A DNA stretch of 64,000 nt from an uncultured Clostridia bacterium. GTDB taxonomy: Bacteria > Bacillota > Clostridia > Christensenellales > Borkfalkiaceae. The stretch covers positions 25,669 to 89,668 of the forward strand of contig CAKQMB010000011.1 in NCBI GenBank assembly GCA_934254825.1, in the 5' to 3' direction. Both the position numbers and the translations under genes were made by a program. Within the stretch, counting starts at the first letter, position 1. Every line of letters starts with the position of its first letter. The notes under the pieces were generated by a model. The model was not told where the DNA came from and ran no database searches. It saw only the letters and a list, made by a program, of their open reading frames with translations. Of this stretch, positions 41,896 to 48,800 are shown piece after piece.

Positions 41896-42064
41896 TATTC
41901 TTAAACCATCTTTGCAAAAACGACGTGTTTTTAGGATCGGCACAAAAATACAAGAAATCTCGCGTTACCTCTTCAATCGTCGTGCCGTTTTCTTTACAAA
42001 TCTTTTGCACTCCGTCATAAAGTTCCTGTTCTACTCCAAATATCACCTCTACTTCTTTTGCCAT
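41885..42064 (-). CDS. Small RHH/RelB-like DNA-binding protein
   Basis: The protein has 59 residues from the ATG at 42064, which has GGGAG 7 bases upstream. A beta strand VEVIFGVEQELYD, then helix DGVQKICKENGTTIEEVTRD, resembles ribbon-helix-helix proteins of the RelB/DinJ group. It is the first gene of the group ending at 38971 and overlaps the next gene. It may be an autoregulator or antitoxin. TATAAT on the minus strand at 42099-42104 is a possible -10 box. Confidence 0.6.
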   Translation of the reverse strand: MAKEVEVIFGVEQELYDGVQKICKENGTTIEEVTRDFLYFCADPKNTSFLQRWFKNNEQ

Positions 42065-42145
42065 AAAAACTCCCATATTTACTAATAGTCTCGCCAAAAT
42101 TATAGCATAAAAAAAGACCTATTTTCGTCCCACTCAAAAACGTTT

Positions 42146-42207
42146 CAACTTTTAGAAAAATATTTCAATTTTCTGTTTTTGTTGCAACTTTTTGAAAAAT
42201 GTTTCAA
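42146..42207. repeat. Direct 23-base repeat upstream of the RHH gene
   Basis: CAACTTTTAGAAAAATATTT, then CAA (42146-42168), recurs with 2-3 changes at 42185-42207, a period of 39 bases. TTTCAA or TTGCAA elements repeat within. It could be an operator for the RHH-like protein. Confidence 0.5.
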
Positions 42208-42275
42208 CTTGAAACCAACCACAGGTCAACTTTTAAACTACCGGTTTATTGTAATTCAATCACTTTTAATATACT

Positions 42276-42632
42276 TTATTTACTGTTCCGCTTCGTAAAA
42301 GCATTTTCCCGCAGTATCTCCCGCAGAGCCTTTACCATATCGATGATAATCCTGCTCTCATACAAGGTACACTCTTTAATTTGCTCGGCAAATTCGTTTT
42401 CGCACACGTTTTCATGCGTGTTTATACAGTCCGCCAAAATGTAATCTGCCGAAACGTCCAACGCATTAGCTACATCGACGAGCGTTTCAAGACTCATGCA
42501 CTTCAACCCCGTTTCCATATAACTTATGTAACTCGTCGATTTCTCTACCGCTTCAGCCAAATCTGCCTGCGATAAATGCTTCTTTTTCCGTGCCTCTTTC
42601 ACTCTTTGTCCGATAGTGTAATAGTTAATCAT
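42276..42632 (-). CDS. XRE-family regulator
   Basis: The protein has 118 residues. The Cro/C1 helix-turn-helix occupies about 5-62 (GQRVKEARKKKHLSQADLAE, then TSYISYMETGLKCMSLETLV). A short helical tail, ESRIIIDMVKALREILREN, resembles the tail of the divergent XRE protein at 42757, so the two are paralogues. GGAGG precedes the start. The back-to-back arrangement resembles the CI/Cro switch of integrative elements. It is not known which genes each controls. Confidence 0.88.
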   Translation of the reverse strand: MINYYTIGQRVKEARKKKHLSQADLAEAVEKSTSYISYMETGLKCMSLETLVDVANALDVSADYILADCINTHENVCENEFAEQIKECTLYESRIIIDMVKALREILRENAFTKRNSK

Positions 42633-42698
42633 GAATAAACCTCCAAAAAATATTCATGATTATTATAGCCGTTGCACTATATTTTCGGCAATCGGCTG

Positions 42699-42727
42699 TT
42701 GTTTTCATAGCCAATAGACGATAAAAT
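42699..42727 (+). promoter_or_regulatory. Promoter of the plus-strand XRE gene
   Basis: TTGTTT (42699-42704), 17 bases, TAAAAT (42722-42727). The divergent gene has TATAAT on the minus strand at 42662-42667. GCAATCGGC and GCCG repeats lie between. Confidence 0.55.
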
Positions 42728-42756
42728 AGTCATAAGAATAAAATGGGAGGCGGAAT

Positions 42757-43110
42757 ATGGACGACGAAAATTCGTTAAAACTAAAAGAAATCGGCAATCG
42801 TATTCGCGCCGCCAGAGTCGAACAACACATGAGCCAAGACGCATTAGCGTTTGAGGCAGATTTAAGCCTTAGCACAATGAGCGACATCGAACTCGGCAAG
42901 TCTAACCTTCGCGTCGTTACTTTAATAAAAATTATCGAAGCGTTAAAGATTTCCGCAGATACAATCCTGCGCCCGGACGTTCCGAATGTGAACGGTATTT
43001 ACCAATCGGAGTTCAGCGACCTGCTGTCCGATTGCTCCCCCGCCGAGATGGAATCTATTATAAGACTCGTTTCCGACGTCAAAAAAACTTTCCACTCAAA
43101 CAAACTGTAA
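42757..43110 (+). CDS. XRE-family regulator, divergent paralogue
   Basis: The protein has 117 residues. HTH about 10-65: GNRIRAARVEQHMSQDALAF, then LSTMSDIELGKSNLRVVTLI, followed by a tail with SPAEMESIIRLVSDVKKTF like that of its neighbour. GGGAGG precedes the start. It is monocistronic, with a strong terminator at 43134. It sits between the two opposite operons of the accessory region and is the likely master switch of the recombinase operon. Confidence 0.88.
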   Translation: MDDENSLKLKEIGNRIRAARVEQHMSQDALAFEADLSLSTMSDIELGKSNLRVVTLIKIIEALKISADTILRPDVPNVNGIYQSEFSDLLSDCSPAEMESIIRLVSDVKKTFHSNKL

Positions 43111-43133
43111 CCCACACAACATCACATAATCAT

Positions 43134-43167
43134 GTTGCCGAATCGCCATTACTCGGCAACTTTTTTT
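43134..43167 (+). terminator. Terminator of the plus-strand XRE gene
   Basis: GTTGCCGA and TCGGCAAC with an 11-base loop, followed by seven T. Confidence 0.85.
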
Positions 43168-43184
43168 ATTTTTCTTATGTTTTT

Positions 43185-43220
43185 ATAAACCGACGGTCAA
43201 CGACTTGACTGCCGGTTTAT
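43185..43220. promoter_or_regulatory. Long inverted repeat before the recombinase operon
   Basis: ATAAACCGACGGTCAA and TTGACTGCCGGTTTAT are complementary at 14 of 16 positions with a 4-base loop. It lies about 60 bases before the first gene of the operon and could be an operator, an attenuator or a recombinase site. TATAAT at 43243-43248 may be the -10 box. Confidence 0.5.
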
Positions 43221-43280
43221 TTCTTTTTACGCGAAAAGACATTATAATTGATTGCGGAACAACAAGCATAGGGAGAGACT

Positions 43281-43880
43281 ATGGAAGAATTAAACGTATT
43301 CGATAAACTCACGGCTATCGCAACGCCGACACAACTTACTTTGTTCGGCGACTCCGATCGTTCAAGAGCAATCGCTGAACATAAAGCATGGCTGCAAAGC
43401 ATCCGACACGAACGCCCGAATACCGAATCGAACTATAAAATAGGTATTTATATTCGCTATTTTAATCAGACAAAATACGAAGATTATCTCTCATATCACA
43501 AAAAACAGTTTAACGACACCATCGCCCTTTGCCCGAAATGGGAACTTGTCGATTTTTATATAGATGAGGGCGCAACAGCTCCGCATATGGAATCTGCCAA
43601 GGAATGGAGTCGATTGTTGCAAGATTGCATGGACGGCAAAGTCAATCTGATTATCACTCAAAAAATCGGTAACGTTTCGAGAGACATGCAAGAATTGACG
43701 ATATGTTCGCGACTACTTGCAGCACAAAATCCGCCTATCGGTATTTATTTTATATCGGAAGACATTTTTACTTTAGCTTCTTACTATACACGCGATTTGA
43801 GGGACACAAAATTCTTCCCTTCCGAGGATTGGAAGATACTCCCCGACGAAGAGCCAAAAGGACTGATTACAGATGATTGA
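43281..43880 (+). CDS. Degenerate resolvase-like protein lacking the catalytic serine
   Basis: The protein has 199 residues. The central part follows the serine-recombinase catalytic domain: IGIYIRYFNQ in place of xxxYxRVST, WELVDFYIDEGATAPHMESA, then NLIITQKIGNVSRDMQEL in place of SxxRFARN. The active-site serine is replaced by Phe (near position 61), so it should not cut DNA. It overlaps the active recombinase gene by 8 bases and is probably a regulatory or structural partner of it, in the manner of directionality factors. GGGAGA precedes the start. Confidence 0.7.
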   Translation: MEELNVFDKLTAIATPTQLTLFGDSDRSRAIAEHKAWLQSIRHERPNTESNYKIGIYIRYFNQTKYEDYLSYHKKQFNDTIALCPKWELVDFYIDEGATAPHMESAKEWSRLLQDCMDGKVNLIITQKIGNVSRDMQELTICSRLLAAQNPPIGIYFISEDIFTLASYYTRDLRDTKFFPSEDWKILPDEEPKGLITDD

Positions 43881-45765
43881 TATTGAAAAACGCGAACAAA
43901 AGGAACAGGAAAAAAAGAAAACTCGACAAAGGATGCAAGTTAAAGTCGATCCGAATAACTACGAGTTTATTCCTGCCCAAAAAGAAACCGACTATTATGA
44001 CAATGACGTCAATCAAAGAGTCGGAATCTACGTCCGCGTTTCCACCGACGACGTAAGGCAAACCACATCATTTGAATTGCAAAAGAAATATTATGAGGAT
44101 TTCGTTACAAAACATCCCAATTGGACGCTCGTGAAAATTTATGCCGATGAAGGCATCAGCGGCACCTCTCTCGACCACCGCGTCGGATTCAATGAAATGA
44201 TTTCCGACGCAAAAAACGGTAAACTCGATATGATTATCACAAAAAGCGTATCCCGTTTTGCCCGTAATGTTCTTATCTGTATCGGCATGGTGAGAGACTT
44301 GGCTGCATTACACCACCCCGTCGGTGTATTCTTTGAATCGGAAGCCATATTTTCGCTAAACGACGATTCTCAAATGGCTTTATCTTTTTTAGCCACGATG
44401 GCAGAAGAAGAATCTCACACGCGTAGCAGAAGCATGGAAACGTCCCTTCGGATGCGACTCGATAACGGTATTCCCCTCACCCCTAAACTATTGGGTTACT
44501 CTCATGACGAAGACGGGCAACTCATTATCAATCCTACCGAAGCGCCGACTGTTAAATTATGCTTTTATATGTATCTTTACGGCTATTCGACTCAACAAAT
44601 CGCCGATACTCTTATCGCTCTCGGTCGCAAATCTTACCTCGGGAATATCTGCTGGACGGCAAACTCTATCGTGCAAATCTTGCGAAACGAAAGACATTGC
44701 GGCGACGTTCTAACAAGGAAAACCTATACACCCGACTTTCATACCCATAAAGCAAAGAAAAACTACGGGAAAAAACCGCAAAGTTTATATAAAAATCATC
44801 ACGAAGCAATCGTCTCCCGCGATGATTTTATTGCCGTTCAGCATATGCTTGACAATGCAAAATACGGCAATAAATCTTTTTTACCCGAACTGAAAGTAAT
44901 CTCGTCCGGCATACTAAAAGGTTTTGTCATAATAAATCCGCGCTGGGCGGCATTCAAAGAAATAGACTATCTTCAAGCCGCTCAAAGCATTTACGAACAA
45001 CTTGCTGAAACCGATACCGAACAACCGACTCTTGTTGACGATAACCCGAAAGAAGTTCAGATAGAAGTCGCCGCCGGGGATTTCGACCTACGGGATTTTG
45101 AAATTACCCGTTCCGAATTTTTCGATTCGGTAAAACAACCTTACGTTGTTTTTGCAAATAAAAAGATTAAATTCGGCGCTACGATTACAAAGAAGTTCGC
45201 TGATAAAAATTACATTGAATTGCTCGTAAATCCAAAAGAACGAAAATTCGCCATACGTCAAACGGATAAAACAAATCGGCAAAGCGTATGCTGTTCAAAA
45301 TTATCCATAGGCCAACATCTTCCGCGAGAAATCCCGGCTTCCGCTTTTTTCAACACGCTATACGATCTGTTCGGGTGGAACACCGATTATAAATACCGAA
45401 TTATCGGCTCTTTACTTGAAAAAGACAATGAAATCGCCTATGTTTTCAACATAGATAACTCTGAAGCCTTTTTCAAACCGTATATCTTGCCGAAGGAACA
45501 AGACGAAAACGCAAAAATCCAGCATCTCACCCCTTCGGGAAAACGCATACGCGCAATTCCGCAGGAATGGACAAACAGTTTCGGCAAACAATACTATATT
45601 CACGAACAATCGATTGCCGCGTTAGCCGAACAAAGCGAAAAAGATTGGAAATTACGCATAGACGGTCAGCTGTGCGATACGGGTAACAACCTGAACGTAA
45701 CCGGTTTCGACGAATTACGGACTTATATTAATCAAGAAATAAGCAGCATCACCACACAGGAGTAA
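43873..45765 (+). CDS. Large serine recombinase without zinc ribbon
   Basis: The protein has 630 residues. Resolvase domain: RVGIYVRVSTDD with catalytic Ser57, YADEGISGTSLDHR, and SVSRFARN. The recombinase domain (about 205-330) includes NSIVQILRNERHCGD. The usual CxxC zinc ribbon is replaced by SGILKGFVIINPRWAAF. Residues about 400-540 form a different C-terminal domain (DFEITRSEFFDSVKQPYVVF, then DLFGWNTDYKYRIIGSL), which recurs in the next two genes. It would integrate and excise the element that carries this region. The substrate site is not identified. Confidence 0.9.
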   Translation: MIDIEKREQKEQEKKKTRQRMQVKVDPNNYEFIPAQKETDYYDNDVNQRVGIYVRVSTDDVRQTTSFELQKKYYEDFVTKHPNWTLVKIYADEGISGTSLDHRVGFNEMISDAKNGKLDMIITKSVSRFARNVLICIGMVRDLAALHHPVGVFFESEAIFSLNDDSQMALSFLATMAEEESHTRSRSMETSLRMRLDNGIPLTPKLLGYSHDEDGQLIINPTEAPTVKLCFYMYLYGYSTQQIADTLIALGRKSYLGNICWTANSIVQILRNERHCGDVLTRKTYTPDFHTHKAKKNYGKKPQSLYKNHHEAIVSRDDFIAVQHMLDNAKYGNKSFLPELKVISSGILKGFVIINPRWAAFKEIDYLQAAQSIYEQLAETDTEQPTLVDDNPKEVQIEVAAGDFDLRDFEITRSEFFDSVKQPYVVFANKKIKFGATITKKFADKNYIELLVNPKERKFAIRQTDKTNRQSVCCSKLSIGQHLPREIPASAFFNTLYDLFGWNTDYKYRIIGSLLEKDNEIAYVFNIDNSEAFFKPYILPKEQDENAKIQHLTPSGKRIRAIPQEWTNSFGKQYYIHEQSIAALAEQSEKDWKLRIDGQLCDTGNNLNVTGFDELRTYINQEISSITTQE

Positions 45766-45768
45766 CAA

Positions 45769-46488
45769 ATGAGCGATACGAATACATTGAACGATTTATT
45801 GCCCGACTCATTAAATCAAGAAGAACAACCCAACACGCAACAACCGTCCCTTGCCAAAGACGATGAAATATTAGATATGAGCGGCGGCTTCGACTTTGAC
45901 GACTATCAGGTGGTCAGACGAGAATTTTTCGCACATATAAAAGAACCGTCCGTAACCTTCAACGAGTGCAAATTATACGTTAATGCCGCCTGTCTCTCTA
46001 AATTTCCGAATGCGTCTTACGCTCAGGTTCTGATAAACCAAAAAAAGAAAATTCTTGCTCTGCGCCCTTGCGAAGAAGGCGCAAGAGATTCTTTTATGTG
46101 GTGCAACTCTTCTAACAGTAAAAGAAAGGCAAAGTCTATCACATGCAAACTGTTCTTTGCAAAACTTGTGTCGCTTATGGATTGGAATCCGAATTACAGA
46201 TATAAACTATTGGGCAAACTTATTCACGCGAACGGCGAATACCTCATTGCGTTTGATTTAACCTCAACCGAAATTTATCGAAAAGCAAAAGTCGGCGAAG
46301 ATAAAATGAAGGTTTCCCGAACGCCGGTTTACCCGTCCGATTGGCAGAACCAATTCGGTTTACCGTTTAACGAACATAAACAATCCTTACAAATCAATAT
46401 TTTCGACGGTTATGCGATTTATTCTATAAAAGAAACCGGACAAGATAACCACTCAGAGGTATTAAATGACAACCGAACAGCAGAATAA
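45769..46488 (+). CDS. Protein repeating the recombinase C-terminal domain (a)
   Basis: The protein has 239 residues. After an acidic, Gln/Asn-rich N-terminus, residues about 40-170 match the recombinase's C-terminal domain: DYQVVRREFFAHIKEPSVTF against DFEITRSEFFDSVKQPYVVF, and MDWNPNYRYKLLGKL against GWNTDYKYRIIGSL. The domain carries no catalytic motif I recognise. It lies 3 bases after the recombinase gene in the same operon and is a likely accessory factor for recombination, perhaps binding DNA or the recombinase. Confidence 0.7.
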   Translation: MSDTNTLNDLLPDSLNQEEQPNTQQPSLAKDDEILDMSGGFDFDDYQVVRREFFAHIKEPSVTFNECKLYVNAACLSKFPNASYAQVLINQKKKILALRPCEEGARDSFMWCNSSNSKRKAKSITCKLFFAKLVSLMDWNPNYRYKLLGKLIHANGEYLIAFDLTSTEIYRKAKVGEDKMKVSRTPVYPSDWQNQFGLPFNEHKQSLQINIFDGYAIYSIKETGQDNHSEVLNDNRTAE

Positions 46489-46858
46489 CGTACTCCTTAC
46501 AATCGATCCGAGAAAAAGCAGAATACGTTTATACAAAACTACCCTTCACGCTCTCGGCGATCCAAAATTCATCCAATTCCTTATAAGTCAAAAACAGCGA
46601 AATTTCGCAATACGCGCCGTAGATAAAGAATTTACCGACGCGCAACCGCTTAAGGTAAATACAAAAAATCTTTCACCCGACGATTCATACGAAGTGTTTT
46701 CCACAATGCTTGTCAATAAGTTATGCGACGTTTTAGGCATAGTCGATATGAAAAGTTCCTACAGACTCTCAGGTTGCATTATTCCGGAACAAAACATGGC
46801 TCTATTCTCGTTTTCGTCCTTAAGAAAAATAGACTTAAAGGAAGATTGCAATGGATAA
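46466..46858 (+). CDS. Protein repeating the recombinase C-terminal domain (b)
   Basis: The protein has 130 residues, a shorter and more diverged copy of the same domain: TIDPRKSRIRLYKTTLHALG, FIQFLISQKQRNFAIRAVD, and MKSSYRLSGCIIPEQNMALF. It overlaps the preceding gene by 23 bases and the following ParB-like gene by 8, which implies tight translational coupling. The role is probably shared with its two relatives encoded just upstream; no catalytic residues are visible. Confidence 0.65.
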   Translation: MTTEQQNNVLLTIDPRKSRIRLYKTTLHALGDPKFIQFLISQKQRNFAIRAVDKEFTDAQPLKVNTKNLSPDDSYEVFSTMLVNKLCDVLGIVDMKSSYRLSGCIIPEQNMALFSFSSLRKIDLKEDCNG

Positions 46859-47816
46859 GCTCCCTATACTCAAAATAGATCCTGAATTTAAAGACCTGAT
46901 ACGACCTTTAAGGCGTAAAGAATACTTACAATTAGAAGAAAATATCCTTGACGAAGGCTGCAGAGATCCGATAATCATCTGGAATGACTATATCATCGAC
47001 GGACATAACCGCTATTCGATATGCACTAAATACTCGATTCCTTTCAATACCGTATCAAAAGATTTTGCCTCGCGTGAAGAAGTTATCGTTTGGATATGTA
47101 AAAACCAACTCGGGAGACGAAACATTACGGAAGAAACGCGAAAATATCTAATCGGTAGGCAATACGAATCCGAAAAAATCATCGACAGCAAAAAGAACAT
47201 ACGCGGTAAAAATCAACACTCGTTACAATCTAAACAAGACGAAGCCGACGAGGATTATATTATTGATTTCGAACCCGAACAGCCTATACAACGGTCGAAA
47301 AACAAAACCGCACATATTATAGGCGCAGAAAATAATATAACCCATGCAACCGTCCAAAAATATGCTTATTTTTCTCGCGCTCTTGACCATATTGCGGAGC
47401 AATGCCCGGAGTTAAAAACAAAAATTTTATCCGGAAGATATAAAATCTCACATAAAAACGTTCTTGCGCTCGAACAATTAAGTCCTAAAGAGCTAACGCA
47501 ACTCAATGTGCGATTAGACAGAGGAAAACATCCTTTCGTGCAATATTGCACCACCCGTTCGATCATCGAGAACGAGCCTAAAGAAGAAACCAAGCCGCAT
47601 CAGCCGTCTGTAAAAGATATGCCCGAACATAATCCGGACGCCCCGGTAATTCAACTTTGTCTTACCGTTCCGTCATGGATTACTTCCATACAAAAAGCCT
47701 CGGAGTCTGCCACCATCGCAAACACATCAGACAAAGCGAAGCAGCAACTACTCGAAATTTTAGATAAACTGAAAGCGGCAATTGATACCGTTACCGATCT
47801 TATTAAGGAGGATTAA
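46851..47816 (+). CDS. ParB-like nuclease-domain protein
   Basis: The protein has 321 residues. The N-terminal ParB/Sulfiredoxin-like domain has LRRKEYLQLEENILDEGCRD, then PIIIWNDYIIDGHNRYSICT; the DGHNR sequence takes the place of the ParB CTP/DNA motif. A middle helical region (NQLGRRNITEETRKYLIGRQ) resembles ParB HTH-type spacers. It could bind DNA and nucleotide for partition or regulation of the element. A dedicated ParA is not encoded nearby, which argues against classical partition. Confidence 0.78.
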   Translation: MDKLPILKIDPEFKDLIRPLRRKEYLQLEENILDEGCRDPIIIWNDYIIDGHNRYSICTKYSIPFNTVSKDFASREEVIVWICKNQLGRRNITEETRKYLIGRQYESEKIIDSKKNIRGKNQHSLQSKQDEADEDYIIDFEPEQPIQRSKNKTAHIIGAENNITHATVQKYAYFSRALDHIAEQCPELKTKILSGRYKISHKNVLALEQLSPKELTQLNVRLDRGKHPFVQYCTTRSIIENEPKEETKPHQPSVKDMPEHNPDAPVIQLCLTVPSWITSIQKASESATIANTSDKAKQQLLEILDKLKAAIDTVTDLIKED

Positions 47817-47818
47817 AC

Positions 47819-48691
47819 ATGCCCGATTACAGTGAATTCGTCCCGAACGTTCACTTTGAACAAATTCCTATTAAAGACCTTGTATCAAATCAGGACTATC
47901 AAAGAAATCTATCCCTCGGGCATATAAACCGTGCCGCAGAAAATTTTGACTTATATCAAATCAATCCCGTAAAGGTCAGCCGTCGCGACGGTGTAAATTA
48001 CGTTTTTAACGGTCAGCACACCATAGAAATAGTAGCCTTGGTATCCGGCTCGCGTGAAACTCCCGTTTGGTGCATGATTTACGACGACTTATCCTATACC
48101 GCCGAAGCAAATATCTTTGCAAACCAGCAAAAATTTGTAAAACCGCTCCAACCTTATGAAGTGTTCAATGCCAATGTCGAAGCCGGAAACGACACCCAAC
48201 TTATCATTAAAAGTTTAGTAGAATCATACGGCTTAACAATAGGAAACAAGAAAGGTCCGGGGGTTATTTGCGCCGTATCGACATTGGAAAATATATATAC
48301 GAATTACGGAATGCAAACATTAAATCGAACCTTACGCTTGATTATAGGCGCATGGGAAGGCGACCTTCATTCTTTTTCTGCAAACATTCTTAACGCCGTC
48401 GCAAAACTTGTTTCCATCTTCGGCGACGGTCTTAACGATGATATTTTTAAGGAAAAACTCGGAGCCGTTTCAGTAAAACAACTCACCCGCGTCGCAAAAG
48501 AACGAAAATCCGGTTGCATGGGGTTTGCCGAAACCATGATTATAGAATACAACGGAAAGAAAAAGTCCCGCGCCAACCGTCTGTCTATGGGCAGACTTTA
48601 TTCTAAAGGATACTCGGGCGACATCGGCGAAGACGACGAAGACGATTCTTTACAAGATGAATCCGAGTCCGAATACTCTGTCATTGAGTAG
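47819..48691 (+). CDS. Second ParB-like/DGQHR-type protein
   Basis: The protein has 290 residues. The domain contains FEQIPIKDLVSNQDYQRNLS, INPVKVSRRDGVNYVFNGQH and IYDDLSYTAEANIFANQQK, the arrangement of DUF6551/ParB-like proteins in mobile elements (NGQH in place of GxHR). The C-terminus is strongly acidic. It begins 2 bases after the first ParB-like gene. Two different ParB-like proteins with a recombinase and no ParA suggest a role in regulating transfer or excision, which is an inference. Confidence 0.72.
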   Translation: MPDYSEFVPNVHFEQIPIKDLVSNQDYQRNLSLGHINRAAENFDLYQINPVKVSRRDGVNYVFNGQHTIEIVALVSGSRETPVWCMIYDDLSYTAEANIFANQQKFVKPLQPYEVFNANVEAGNDTQLIIKSLVESYGLTIGNKKGPGVICAVSTLENIYTNYGMQTLNRTLRLIIGAWEGDLHSFSANILNAVAKLVSIFGDGLNDDIFKEKLGAVSVKQLTRVAKERKSGCMGFAETMIIEYNGKKKSRANRLSMGRLYSKGYSGDIGEDDEDDSLQDESESEYSVIE

Positions 48692-48738
48692 AAAGAGGCT
48701 TGCCCTAAATTATTGGGCAAACCTCTTTCTGCTTTTAT
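48690..48738 (+). terminator. Hairpin ending the recombinase operon
   Basis: AGAAAGAGG, C, TTGCCC, nine bases, GGGCAA, A, CCTCTTTCT (48690-48730), then GCTTTTAT. It overlaps the last stop codon. A very similar hairpin lies at 57840, in the same orientation. Confidence 0.7.
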
Positions 48739-48800
48739 ACAAAAGATTATCATTAAAATATAAACAACTTTATATTCTATTACCAAATGTAGTTTAAAGC

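Noticed and set aside
43281..48691. Phage origin of the recombinase operon
   Set aside because: No phage structural, terminase or lysis genes are present in the window; an integrative element without phage genes fits better.
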